Part shown: positions 27,110 to 35,263 of the stretch, piece after piece
How the letters are laid out: each line of letters begins with the position of its first letter
Position numbering within the stretch: position 1 is the stretch's first letter
NCBI GenBank assembly: GCA_958421275.1
Contig: CATZLI010000008.1
Coordinates: forward strand, 62,001 to 126,000
Origin: an uncultured Collinsella sp.
Lineage (GTDB): Bacteria > Actinomycetota > Coriobacteriia > Coriobacteriales > Coriobacteriaceae
Length of the DNA stretch: 64,000 nucleotides
Direction: 5' to 3'
Translations under genes and position numbers: made by a program
The notes under the pieces: model-generated
The model's database searches: none
Told to the model about the DNA's origin: nothing
What the model saw: the letters and a program-made list of their open reading frames with translations, nothing else

Positions 27110-27198
27110 GCTGAGATGAGTCGATTTGCCCCGAAAGAGGAGGGCATTGACCTTAGGGTCATGCCCGACGAATGAGCGGCAAATCGGCCATCTCGGCG
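27110..27198. repeat. Nested inverted repeat downstream of the exporter
   Basis: Outer arms near 27111-27131 (CTGAGATGAGTCGATTTGCC) and 27179-27198 match imperfectly. Inside is a second hairpin, GGGCATTGACC / GGGTCATGCCC (27142-27166). It lies between the terminator and the exporter stop at 27206. Confidence 0.55.
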
Positions 27199-27205
27199 AG
27201 CCGAA

Positions 27206-29125
27206 CTACTCCAGCTCAAACGCTCCGGTATAGAGCTGGTAGTAATACCCGCGCTTGGCAATCAGCTCGTCGTGGTTGCCGCGCTCGATGATGCGGCCGT
27301 GATCCAGACAGATGATCGCGTCGGAGTTGCGCACGGTGGACAGGCGGTGCGCGATGACAAACGTCGTGCGGCCTTCCATGAGCTTGTCCATGCCGGCTTG
27401 CACGATGGCCTCGGTGCGGGTATCGATGCTCGACGTGGCCTCGTCCAGGATCATCGCCGGCGGATCGGCGACGGCGGCGCGTGCGATCGAGATCAGCTGG
27501 CGCTGGCCCTGCGACAGCTGGGCGCCGTTGCCGGTGAGCATCGTGTCGTAGCCGTCGGGCAGGCGGGTGATAAAGTCGTCCGCGCCGGCGAGCTTTGCTG
27601 CCGCGATGCACTCCTCGTCGGTGGCATCCAGATTGCCGTAGCGGATGTTATCCATCACGGTGCCGGTGAACAGGTTTACGTCCTGCAGCACCACGCCCAG
27701 CGAGCGGCGCAGGTCTGCCTTGCGGATCTTGTTGACGTTGATGCCGTCGTAGCGAATCTTGCCGTCGGCGATGTCATAGAAGCGGTTGATGAGGTTGGTG
27801 ATGGTCGTCTTACCGGCACCGGTGGCGCCGACAAACGCGACCTTCTGGCCCGGCTTGGCAAACACGGACACGCCGTGCAGCACCTCGTGGTCGGGCGTGT
27901 AGCCAAAGTCGACGTTGTCCATGACCAAGTCGCCACGCAACGGCACGTACTCGATCTCGCCGGTTGCGCGGTGCGGATGTTTCCACGCCCACATGCCAGT
28001 GTGGTGGTCGGCCTCCTCGAGCTGCCAGGTATCGGGGTTCACCTGAGCGTTGACAAGCGTCACATAGCCTTCGTCGGCTTCGGGCTCCTCGTCGATGAGC
28101 TCAAAGATACGGTCGGCGCCGGCGAGGCCCATGACCACGGCGTTGATCTGCTGCGAGATCTGGCCGATCTGTCCACAGAACTGCTTGGTCATGTTGAGGA
28201 ACGGCACCACGACGGCGATGGACAGCGCCATGCCCGAGATGCTCAGGTTGGGCACGCCCAGCGCTAGGAAAATGCCGCCGGCCAGTGCGACCAGCACGTA
28301 GAGCAGGTTGCCCAGGTTCATAAGGATGGGCATGAGGATGTTGGCGTACATGTTGGCCTCCTGCGAGACCTCGAAGAGCTTTTCGTTGCGCTCGTCAAAA
28401 TCGGCCTCGGCGGCAGACTCGTGGCAGAATGCCTTGACGACCTTCTGGCCGTTCATGACTTCCTCGATATGGCCCTCGACCACGCCGAGCTCGGTCTGCT
28501 GCGCAATAAAGAAGCGCGCGGAGTTGGAGCCGAGCAGCTTGGTCATAAAGGTCATAAAGGCGACGCCTGCCACAATGACCAGGCACATCCAAACGCTGTA
28601 GTACAGCATGATAAAGAACACCGTGACGATGACGATGGTCGTCATGAGCAGGTTGGGCAGCGACTGGCTGATCATCTGGCGCAGCGTGTCGATGTCGTTG
28701 GTGTAGTGGCTCATGATGTCGCCGCGCTGGTGCGTGTCGAAGTAGCGAATCGGCAGGTCCTGCATGCGGTTGAACATCTTCTCGCGCAGCTTCTCGAGCG
28801 AGCCCTGCGTGACGATGGCCATGGCGCGGTTCCAGAACAGCGAGGACAGGATGCCGACGCCGTAGATGCAGGCGAGGGTGGTCACGAGCTGTGCGATCTT
28901 GGGCTGTGCAGCTTCCCAATCGCCCGACTGCCACGATTCGCTAATAATCTGCAGGGCGCTTTGAAGGAAGGTCGCGCCGATGGAGTTAATGATGGCGCAG
29001 AGCACCACGCCGACGACGACGAGGGGCAAAAGCACGGGGTAGAAGCCAAAGAGCGTCTTGATGAGGCGCGACATGGTGCCACCCTTGCGGTTGAGCGCGC
29101 GCTCGGCGGTCGTTGCCTTACTCAT
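27206..29125 (-). CDS. ABC exporter half-transporter with canonical ATP site
   Basis: 639 residues from ATG 29125 (AAGGAGG upstream); the start overlaps the stop of the preceding gene by 8 nt in ATGAGTAA. Six membrane helices (about 25-330), then the nucleotide-binding domain: Walker A GATGAGKTT, signature LSQGQRQ and Walker B MILDEATSS with catalytic Glu. An insertion of about 45 residues (PDTWQLEEADHHTGMWAWKHPHRA) precedes the ATPase core. It pairs with the upstream half-transporter as a heterodimeric exporter, probably for drugs or lipophilic compounds. Confidence 0.88.
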   Translation of the reverse strand: MSKATTAERALNRKGGTMSRLIKTLFGFYPVLLPLVVVGVVLCAIINSIGATFLQSALQIISESWQSGDWEAAQPKIAQLVTTLACIYGVGILSSLFWNRAMAIVTQGSLEKLREKMFNRMQDLPIRYFDTHQRGDIMSHYTNDIDTLRQMISQSLPNLLMTTIVIVTVFFIMLYYSVWMCLVIVAGVAFMTFMTKLLGSNSARFFIAQQTELGVVEGHIEEVMNGQKVVKAFCHESAAEADFDERNEKLFEVSQEANMYANILMPILMNLGNLLYVLVALAGGIFLALGVPNLSISGMALSIAVVVPFLNMTKQFCGQIGQISQQINAVVMGLAGADRIFELIDEEPEADEGYVTLVNAQVNPDTWQLEEADHHTGMWAWKHPHRATGEIEYVPLRGDLVMDNVDFGYTPDHEVLHGVSVFAKPGQKVAFVGATGAGKTTITNLINRFYDIADGKIRYDGINVNKIRKADLRRSLGVVLQDVNLFTGTVMDNIRYGNLDATDEECIAAAKLAGADDFITRLPDGYDTMLTGNGAQLSQGQRQLISIARAAVADPPAMILDEATSSIDTRTEAIVQAGMDKLMEGRTTFVIAHRLSTVRNSDAIICLDHGRIIERGNHDELIAKRGYYYQLYTGAFELE

Positions 29126-30932
29126 GTGCCTCGCCTCCTTCCTGGGTCTGAGCTTGTGTTGCGGATGCCTCGGTGTCGGCTTCGACGGCCTCTTCGCCCT
29201 CGGCAGACATCTTGTTCTGCGAGGTAAAGGTCTCGCGGTAGATCTCGCTCGTCTTGAGCAGCTCATCGTGGTTGCCGATCTGCGCGATGCGGCCGCCCTC
29301 CATGACGATGATGCGGTCTGCATCCTGCACGGAGCTAATGCGCTGGGCGATGATGAGCTTGGTCGTGTTGGGCAGATAGCTTGCCAGCCCTGCGCGGATC
29401 TTGGCGTCGGTCTTGGTGTCGACGGCGCTGGTGGAGTCGTCCAGGATCAAGATCTTGGGGCGACGCAGCAGGGCACGCGCAATGCACAGGCGCTGCTTCT
29501 GACCGCCCGAGACATTGGAGCCGCCCTGCTCGATCCAGGTGTCATAGCCCTTGGGGAAGCCATCGACAAACTCGTCGGCGCAGGCCAGATGTGCCGCCTC
29601 GCGGACCTCTTCGTCGGTGGCGTTCGGGTCGCCCCAACGCAGGTTCTCGGTAATCGTGCCGCTAAACAGCACGTTTTTCTGCAATACCATGGCCACTTGG
29701 TGGCGCAGAGCGTCCAAGTTGTAGTCGCGTACGTCTATGCCGCCCACGCGCACGGTACCTTCGGTGGCGTCGTACAGACGGGCGATGAGGTTTACGAGCG
29801 TGGACTTGGCCGAGCCGGTGCCGCCGATGATGCCGATGGTCTCGCCGCTCTTAATGTGCAGGTCGATATCGTCGAGCGCCTGGCGCTTCGCATGCGCGGA
29901 ATACTTAAAGCTCACGTGGTCAAAGTCGATGGAGCCATCGGCGACCTCGAGCACGGGCTCGGCGGGATCGGCGATCGTGGGCTCGGCGGCCAGCACCTCG
30001 GTGATGCGGTGCGCCGATTCGTCGGCCATGGTCACCATGACAAAGATCATCGACAGCTGCATCAGACTCATGAGGATTTGGAAGCCATAGGTAAAGATCG
30101 AGGAGAGCTGGCCCACGTCGAACAGCGTGCCCTGGCTCGTGATGATGAGCTTGGAGCCCAGGTAGATGATGACGACAAACGCGCCGTTGACGCAGATGTT
30201 CATCATGGGGTTGTTAAAGGCAAGCAGCTTCTCGGCGCGGGTGAAGTCCATCTGGACGTCGCGCGCAGCGGTCGCGAACTTCTCCTTCTCAAAGTCTTCG
30301 CGCACATAGCTCTTAACTACGCGCATGCCGGTGACGTTTTCCTCGACGGACTCGTTAAGGGCGTCGTACTTGTGGAACACGCGCGAGAAGATGGGGCGCA
30401 CCTTAAAGATGATAAAGAACAGCCCAAAGCCCAGCAGCGGAATGATGACCAGGTAGACCATGGCGACGCTGCCGCCCATGATAAATGCCATGGTAAAGGC
30501 GAAGATCAATACCAGCGGCGCGCGCACGGCGATACGGATGATCATCATAAAGGCCTGCTGCACGTTGTTGATATCGGTGGTCAGGCGCGTGACGAGCGAG
30601 GAGCTTGAGAACTCATCGATGTTGGCAAAGCTGAACGTCTGGATCTTGTAGAACAGGTCGTGACGCAGGTTCTTAGCGAAGCCGCAACTCGCATGGCTGC
30701 AGGTGACGCCGGCAGCGGCGCCAAAAGCAAGCGACGTCAGCGCGATGAGCACCAAAAAGCCCGCGGTGGGAAGCATCTCGGCTACGGTGGCGCCGTCTTT
30801 GATGGCATCGATCAGGTTGGCGGTGATAAATGGAATCAGCATCTCGCAGAGCACCTCGCCAAGCACGAGCAATGGCGTGGCAACAGTGACTTTCATATAG
30901 TCGCGGATGCTGCCCATGAGGGTTTTAATCAT
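29118..30932 (-). CDS. ABC exporter half-transporter with degenerate catalytic residue
   Basis: 604 residues; the start overlaps the marR stop by 8 nt in ATGATTAA. Six-helix membrane domain (about 15-310). The ATPase has Walker A GGTGSAKST and signature VSGGQKQRL, but Walker B reads ILDDSTSAVD, with Asp where the catalytic Glu belongs. This is the hallmark of the non-hydrolytic site in heterodimeric exporters (TM287/288, LmrCD types). The acidic C-terminal tail (SAEGEEAVEADTEASAT) is unusual but not unique. It is co-transcribed with its canonical partner and a MarR repressor. Confidence 0.88.
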   Translation of the reverse strand: MIKTLMGSIRDYMKVTVATPLLVLGEVLCEMLIPFITANLIDAIKDGATVAEMLPTAGFLVLIALTSLAFGAAAGVTCSHASCGFAKNLRHDLFYKIQTFSFANIDEFSSSSLVTRLTTDINNVQQAFMMIIRIAVRAPLVLIFAFTMAFIMGGSVAMVYLVIIPLLGFGLFFIIFKVRPIFSRVFHKYDALNESVEENVTGMRVVKSYVREDFEKEKFATAARDVQMDFTRAEKLLAFNNPMMNICVNGAFVVIIYLGSKLIITSQGTLFDVGQLSSIFTYGFQILMSLMQLSMIFVMVTMADESAHRITEVLAAEPTIADPAEPVLEVADGSIDFDHVSFKYSAHAKRQALDDIDLHIKSGETIGIIGGTGSAKSTLVNLIARLYDATEGTVRVGGIDVRDYNLDALRHQVAMVLQKNVLFSGTITENLRWGDPNATDEEVREAAHLACADEFVDGFPKGYDTWIEQGGSNVSGGQKQRLCIARALLRRPKILILDDSTSAVDTKTDAKIRAGLASYLPNTTKLIIAQRISSVQDADRIIVMEGGRIAQIGNHDELLKTSEIYRETFTSQNKMSAEGEEAVEADTEASATQAQTQEGGEAHE

Positions 30933-31428
30933 CCAGTTCCTCCCAGGTTACACGGATTTTCTCGAGCATTTCGGCGAGCTGCTCGCGCTCGTCGTGGGTG
31001 AGGGCACTAAAGGCCTGCTCTCTAAAGCGAATGCGGGCTGCCTGCTCAACGCGGGCCTTTTCCCATCCCGCATCGGTCAGGCGGATGGTGAGCTGCCGAC
31101 GGTCTTTGGGATTGCGACTGCGCTCGATAAGACCGCCCAGTTCGAGCTTGGACAGAATCTCGGAAAGGGACCCCGGCTTGAGGTCGAAGTGCATGCCGAG
31201 CTCTTGTTGGGACAGCTCGCCGGTCGGCTGCTTGGCGAGCAGGCAGACGATGGGCGCCTTGCCAGATATGCCGCCGCCGTGAAAATGCATGTAATGGCCG
31301 CAAAACCCCAGCCCATGGAGGATTCTCTTGGCGAGACGGTCCTCCTTGGACTGAGTCTCGGGCTCGTCTGCCGGCTGCGAGGGGTCGTCGCCGGGTTCAT
31401 GCGGATGGGCGTGTGGTTCAACACACAT
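30925..31428 (-). CDS. MarR-family transcriptional regulator of the exporter operon
   Basis: 167 residues. The N-terminal 45 residues are His/Pro/Glu-rich (CVEPHAHPHEPGDD). The winged helix lies at about 60-135 (GELSQQELGMHFDLKPGSLSEILSKLELGGLIERSRNPKDRRQ), with the DRR wing of MarR proteins. It is the first gene of an operon with two ABC exporter genes, joined by 8-nt overlaps, so it probably represses them until a ligand binds. An inverted repeat at 31450-31485, 22 bp upstream of the start codon, is the likely operator. Confidence 0.87.
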   Translation of the reverse strand: MCVEPHAHPHEPGDDPSQPADEPETQSKEDRLAKRILHGLGFCGHYMHFHGGGISGKAPIVCLLAKQPTGELSQQELGMHFDLKPGSLSEILSKLELGGLIERSRNPKDRRQLTIRLTDAGWEKARVEQAARIRFREQAFSALTHDEREQLAEMLEKIRVTWEELDD

Positions 31429-31449
31429 ATCTAATCTTCGCTCCTTTCT

Positions 31450-31485
31450 TTAGTTAGGTAGATGAATTGTTTTGTGCCTAACTAA
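31450..31485. promoter_or_regulatory. Likely operator of the MarR-ABC exporter operon
   Basis: TTAGTTAGG (31450-31458) and CCTAACTAA (31477-31485) are a perfect 9-bp dyad with an AT-rich 18-bp spacer, immediately upstream of the marR-like gene. Centre-to-centre spacing of 27 bp and the position suggest an autoregulatory site. Confidence 0.55.
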
Positions 31486-31523
31486 TCTAGGAGCGTGAGA
31501 AATAAATGTCAAGGTACCAAACT

Positions 31524-31695
31524 AGCCGTTACGCGGTTTTACCAAACCGCGTAACGGCTCGACGCTGCGCGGGCCGCATTTGGACAATCTGACGTTCAAC
31601 TTCAAGGGCGCGACCAGAAGGTCAGCGCCCTTTCGTTTCACGTCACCTTGCCTCAAATGCGGCCCGCTCGCTGTCGTTGCCAAAACATCGACGTT
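31524..31695 (+). repeat. Structured composite intergenic element, copy A
   Basis: Hairpin 1 has 16-bp arms (31524-31539 / 31544-31559) with a TACC loop. The 14-bp outer stem is GCGGGCCGCATTTG (31569-31582) with 31654-31667. Inside are GACGT/ACGTC (31591-31595 / 31640-31644) and AAGGGCGC/GCGCCCTT (31604-31611 / 31625-31632) capped by GACCAGAAGGTCA. A conserved tail follows (GCTCGCTGTCGTTGCC...). Copies B, C and D are at 44572, 60252 and 38616. It lies in the 464-bp gap between divergent marR and pdxK genes. Confidence 0.85.
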
Positions 31696-31703
31696 GTCCT
31701 TTT

Positions 31704-31759
31704 TAGTCGTTTGGGACGTTCTTGTTTGACTAGTCATTTAAGAACGTCCCCAATGACTA
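31704..31759. repeat. Palindrome following structured element A
   Basis: GGGACGTTCTT (31713-31723) pairs with AAGAACGTCCC (31740-31750). Weaker pairing of flanking TAGTC/TGACTA text extends it to 31704-31759. Related GGGACGTTC text follows copy C. Confidence 0.65.
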
Positions 31760-31892
31760 ACTTCCTCCTTTCCGTAACCTTTCCGCAACAATGTGGCCTC
31801 CGCGGCGCCTGCGCCCGTTCACAACGTCCCCTGCGCTACACTTAGTCGCACTGTGGCGCCGCTGCGCCGTGCCCAAACCAAGGGAGACCCTC

Positions 31893-32717
31893 ATGAAGAA
31901 TACTCAGCTGCTGCTGATCAACGATATGTGCGGCTACGGCAAGGTTGCGCTTTCCGCCATGCTGCCGGTGCTGTCGCACATGGGCTATCGCATCCACAAC
32001 CTGCCGACGGCGCTGGTGTCCGATACGCTCAACTATCCCAAGTTCTACATCCATGACACCACCGAGTACGTGCGCCAGAGCCTCGCTATCTGGGAGGAGC
32101 TCGGGTTTGAGTTCGACGCCATCTCCACCGGCTTTATCGTGACCGAGGAAGAGACGCGCATCATCTCGGACTTTTGCCACCGCCGTGCGCAAAAGGGCAC
32201 CAAGGTGTTCGTCGACCCCATCATGGGCGACAACGGCAAGCTCTACGCCGGCGTGCCCGAGTCCACGATCGGTCTCATGCGCAGCCTGCTCGAGTGCGCC
32301 GACTATGCGGTGCCAAACTACACCGAGGCGTGCCTGCTCACCGATACGCCCATTGCCGAGCAAATCACGCCCGATAAGGGCCGCGCTCTTGTGGATGCCG
32401 TGCGTGCCCTGGGCGCCAAGTCGGTGGTCATTACGAGCGCTGTGGTCGACGGTGCGAATGTCGTCATCGGTTACGACCATGTGGCGGGGGAGTACTTTAC
32501 GATTCCCTTCGACCTGATCCCGGTCTACTTCCCGGGCACGGGCGACACGTTCTCGGCGGTGCTCGTCGGCCGCGTTATGGCAGGTTGGAGTCTGCAGCGC
32601 GCGACGTCCGATGCCATGCGTGTGGTGGCTGAGCTTATCGAGCGCAATGCCGACCAAGAGGACAAGTCGGCTGGCCTTCCCATCGAGGCCTGCCTGGATG
32701 TGGTTGACCATGAGTAA
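31893..32717 (+). CDS. Pyridoxal/pyridoxamine kinase (PfkB/ribokinase-like)
   Basis: 274 residues from ATG 31893 with AAGGGAG upstream. It belongs to the PdxK/PdxY branch: N-terminal INDMCGYGKVALSAMLPVLSHMGY, FVDPIMGDNGKLY, VPNYTEACLLTD, and the catalytic segment PVYFPGTGDTFSAVLVG with the Gly-Thr-Gly-Asp anion hole and base Asp. The enzyme phosphorylates B6 vitamers to feed PLP salvage. The start of a TIGR04076-type gene overlaps the stop by 8 nt, so the two are translated together. The leader contains the composite repeat. Confidence 0.85.
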   Translation: MKNTQLLLINDMCGYGKVALSAMLPVLSHMGYRIHNLPTALVSDTLNYPKFYIHDTTEYVRQSLAIWEELGFEFDAISTGFIVTEEETRIISDFCHRRAQKGTKVFVDPIMGDNGKLYAGVPESTIGLMRSLLECADYAVPNYTEACLLTDTPIAEQITPDKGRALVDAVRALGAKSVVITSAVVDGANVVIGYDHVAGEYFTIPFDLIPVYFPGTGDTFSAVLVGRVMAGWSLQRATSDAMRVVAELIERNADQEDKSAGLPIEACLDVVDHE

Positions 32718-33039
32718 TGCCGGCGAGGGCGGCATCAAGCCTGCGGGCGAGAACAAGCCGCTCGGCGTGCCACGTGGCAAGCGTCCGCGTATCCGCGTAA
32801 GCTGCGTGGACCAGCTGGGTGCGTGCCGCTGCCACCATGGTCACAAGCCGGGCGACGTTTTTGACTTCGACCGAGACCGCGGCAAGATGTGCGCCATGGC
32901 CTGCCATGTGGGCTTTCCCTATATCGATATCCTGCGCTATGGCGGAACCGTGCCTGGCAACGAGCCCGGCACGGCAAAGTTCTGCTGCCCCGAAGTCGAT
33001 ACGCTGAACGTCTGGCTCGCCGAGATCGTCGACGAGTAG
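32710..33039 (+). CDS. TIGR04076-family cysteine-rich small protein
   Basis: 109 residues; ATG 32710 overlaps the kinase stop (ATGAGTAA). A basic N-terminal 28 residues precede the conserved part: VSCVDQLGACRCHHGHKPGDVFDF, MCAMACHVGFPYIDILRYGG, FCCPEVDTLNVW. Seven cysteines and several histidines suggest metal or Fe-S binding. The family has no settled function. The tight coupling to a pyridoxal kinase is the only functional hint. Confidence 0.75.
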   Translation: MSNAGEGGIKPAGENKPLGVPRGKRPRIRVSCVDQLGACRCHHGHKPGDVFDFDRDRGKMCAMACHVGFPYIDILRYGGTVPGNEPGTAKFCCPEVDTLNVWLAEIVDE

Positions 33040-33047
33040 CCGAGCGC

Positions 33048-33080
33048 AATGTGACAAAGGGACAGTTCTTTTGTCACATT
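33048..33080. repeat. 33-bp dispersed palindrome, copy 3
   Basis: AATGTGACAAAGGGA / TTCTTTTGTCACATT around CAG, 8 nt after the TIGR04076-type stop. Confidence 0.8.
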
Positions 33081-33116
33081 CGCCGGTGGTGCCCCTTCTA
33101 TTATGCTTGTAATCTC

Positions 33117-33203
33117 AAATCTCTGCATTTCATCCGATTTTAGGTTCTAAAAATTTTGCGTTTCATCGATAATCAAGCGTATAAAACTTTGCATTTAATT
33201 TGA
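33117..33203 (+). promoter_or_regulatory. Three direct repeats at exact 33-bp pitch before the DUF4143 ATPase gene
   Basis: TGCATTT, TGCGTTT and TGCATTT start at 33124, 33157 and 33190, each in a similar AT-rich frame (CTCTGCATTTCATCCGA, TTTGCGTTTCATCGATA, TTTGCATTTAATTTGAT). The even pitch of about three helical turns just before the start at 33224 suggests repeated protein-binding sites, possibly autoregulatory. The DNA is AT-richer than its surroundings. Confidence 0.45.
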
Positions 33204-33223
33204 TGACACTGAGGGGAGAGCCT

Positions 33224-34585
33224 ATGCTGCGCAGGAAAATAGCGGTAGAGCTGGAGCGTTGGCTGAAGTCTGCCGAGCAAAAGGCCTTATTCATTACGGG
33301 TTCTCGCCAGATTGGCAAAAGCTATTCGATTCGCGCATTTGGCAAAGCCAACCATGCAACCTACATCGAGCTTAACCTCATGGAAAATCGCCAGGCAAAA
33401 GATGCTCTTCTCGAGGCGCGGGATGCCGATGATTTCATCAGCAGGGTGACGCTTCTTTCGGGAAAGTCGATTGCACCAGGCAAAACGCTCGTGTTTATCG
33501 ATGAGGTCCAAGAGGCCCCCGACATCATGACGATGGCAAAGTTCCTTGTTGAGGACGGGAGGTGCCGCTGGGCGTTTTCGGGGTCAATGCTCGGGACTCA
33601 GTTCAAGGGCGTCAGGTCCTATCCCGTGGGGTATGTCCACGAGCTTAGGATGTTCCCGCTCGATTTTGAGGAGTTTTGCTGGGCAACCGGGGTGAGCGAG
33701 GGGGCTCGCCAAACGATACGTAACGCGTGTATCAGCGAGAGGCCCATTCCTGATTACATTCATGACGCGATGATGGCAAACTTCAGGACCTATACCGTTG
33801 TCGGCGGAATGCCGGAGGTCGTGCAGCGTTTCCTTGACACGCAGGGCGACCTTGCCTCTGTTCGTCAGCTACAGTCAGAGCTCAACGAACAGTACCGACG
33901 GGATATTTCCAAGTATGCAAGCGGGCGTGCCCTTCAGGTGCAGAGCATCTACGATCAGCTCCCCATTATGCTTGAGGGCGAACACAAGCGTTTCGTGCTC
34001 AATTCCATTGACCCCAAGGCGCATTATGAGAAGTACCAGCGAGATTTTGTCTGGCTTGTCGATGCCGGCGTTGCTCTCAAAGCCGATATCGTAACCGAGC
34101 CAAAGTCGCCCCTGCTCAAGACGGCACGGCCATCGCAGTTCAAGCTATACCAATCGGATACGGGCATGTTGATGGCGCGCTACCCCGTTGGAGTCGCCCA
34201 AGCGGCGTATCTTGATAGCAAGGAGCCCAATCTGGGCGGCATTTACGAAAACGTGGTGGCCCAGCAGCTGGCTGCCCAAAATCGCCAGCTTTACTACTAT
34301 CAGACAAAAAAGCGCGGTGAAGTGGACTTTGTGGTCGACGGACCGGATGGGACGGCTGTTCCGATCGAGGTTAAATCGGGCTCCTATTACCACGCGCACG
34401 CTGCGCTCGGTCATGTGCTTGATACGGCTGAATATGGCGTAAGGCTCGGGATTGTTTTCTCGAGAGGCAACGTTGAGCGCAACGGAGCGGTTCTCTATTT
34501 GCCGCTATATGCGACCTGGGCCCTTTCGGATGTTTTGGGCGACTCCTGCGCCGAGGGGATAAAGCTGGAGGTCAAGCCGGTCTAG
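33224..34585 (+). CDS. AAA-type ATPase with C-terminal DUF4143
   Basis: 453 residues from ATG 33224 after GAGGGGAGA. Walker A is SRQIGKSYSIRAF (about 30-42), Walker B LVFIDEVQEAPD (about 98). The AAA_14 core is followed by DUF4143 with the end signature YYYQTKKRGEVDFVVDG...VPIEVKSG, which resembles a PD-(D/E)xK nuclease fold (Asp, then Glu-x-Lys). These proteins are common, often horizontally moved, and without a firm function. The gene has an AT-rich leader with 33-bp repeats and palindromes on both sides, which fits acquisition (inference). Confidence 0.85.
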   Translation: MLRRKIAVELERWLKSAEQKALFITGSRQIGKSYSIRAFGKANHATYIELNLMENRQAKDALLEARDADDFISRVTLLSGKSIAPGKTLVFIDEVQEAPDIMTMAKFLVEDGRCRWAFSGSMLGTQFKGVRSYPVGYVHELRMFPLDFEEFCWATGVSEGARQTIRNACISERPIPDYIHDAMMANFRTYTVVGGMPEVVQRFLDTQGDLASVRQLQSELNEQYRRDISKYASGRALQVQSIYDQLPIMLEGEHKRFVLNSIDPKAHYEKYQRDFVWLVDAGVALKADIVTEPKSPLLKTARPSQFKLYQSDTGMLMARYPVGVAQAAYLDSKEPNLGGIYENVVAQQLAAQNRQLYYYQTKKRGEVDFVVDGPDGTAVPIEVKSGSYYHAHAALGHVLDTAEYGVRLGIVFSRGNVERNGAVLYLPLYATWALSDVLGDSCAEGIKLEVKPV

Positions 34586-34597
34586 GGCCGGTCCCGG

Positions 34598-34628
34598 ATG
34601 TGGCAAAGGGACAGTCCCTTTGTCACAT
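34598..34628. repeat. 33-bp dispersed palindrome, copy 4
   Basis: ATGTGGCAAAGGGAC / GTCCCTTTGTCACAT, 12 nt after the DUF4143 ATPase stop. The left arm has one G-for-A change that leaves a wobble in RNA. Confidence 0.8.
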
Positions 34629-34632
34629 TCAT

Positions 34633-34726
34633 GAGTGTGGATTTTCTCCCACCGAGATAACGAGCGTGGATTTTCTCCCGTTTAGAGCGCACTCGAACGC
34701 TCAAAGTGGGAGAAAATCCACGCTCG
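34633..34726. repeat. 19-bp inverted repeat with an extra direct copy
   Basis: CGAGCGTGGATTTTCTCCC (34661-34679) is perfectly inverted at 34708-34726. A third copy, GAGTGTGGATTTTCTCCC, lies in direct orientation at 34633-34650. TTTT follows on the plus strand, so it could terminate plus-strand transcription. Confidence 0.75.
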
Positions 34727-34771
34727 TTTTATGCCGATGGCGTGGCCCGTGTGCCCGCGCCGCCCGAGCGC

Positions 34772-35218
34772 CTACAGCTGCTCGAGCATGGCGGTGCAAC
34801 CGGCGAGTACATCGCGGTAGGTGGCGTCGAAATTGCCGGTGTACCAGGGGTCGGCCACGTCGCCGGGGCGATCGGTCCAATCGAGCAGGCGCGAGATCTT
34901 GCCATCGGGGTCCTTCCCAAAAATTCGGTACAGGGCGCGGGCGTTCTCGTCGTCCATATAGACAATGTGGTCCCAGTCGCCATACTCCGCGCGACGCACC
35001 TGACGTGCGCGATGTGCGACGACGGGAATCCCGACCTCGCGTAGCTTGGCAACGGTACCGTGGTGTGGCGGGTTGCCGATCTCCTCGGTCGAGGTCGCCG
35101 CGGAATCGATGGCAAACTCCGCCTCGCGCCCAGCGCGGCGCACGAGCTCGGTAAACACCGACTCGGCCATCGTCGAGCGGCAGATGTTTCCATAGCAGAT
35201 GAACAGTACACGTTGCAT
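34772..35218 (-). CDS. Low-molecular-weight protein tyrosine phosphatase
   Basis: 148 residues from ATG 35218, with AAAGGA 8 nt upstream; an upstream frame extension lacks a site. The catalytic loop is FICYGNICRST (Cys8, Arg14). The general acid lies in VADPWYTGNFD near residue 125. These enzymes dephosphorylate tyrosine residues, often on exopolysaccharide kinases, but no such kinase is nearby. The upstream neighbour on the same strand is an MFS exporter, 45 bp away. Confidence 0.88.
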   Translation of the reverse strand: MQRVLFICYGNICRSTMAESVFTELVRRAGREAEFAIDSAATSTEEIGNPPHHGTVAKLREVGIPVVAHRARQVRRAEYGDWDHIVYMDDENARALYRIFGKDPDGKISRLLDWTDRPGDVADPWYTGNFDATYRDVLAGCTAMLEQL

Positions 35219-35263
35219 ATGCGGTTTCCTTTCGATCGCCATCATCGAGCTCGAGTATCGCAT

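Noticed and set aside
31522..31737. Minus-strand frame encoding a peptide also seen at 44581-44787 and within 60153-60677 (VDVLATTASG...HLRQGDVKRKGADLLV)
   Set aside because: The shared peptide is only the translation of the structured element. Stems change with compensation while codon logic is not preserved, and copy D does not encode it.
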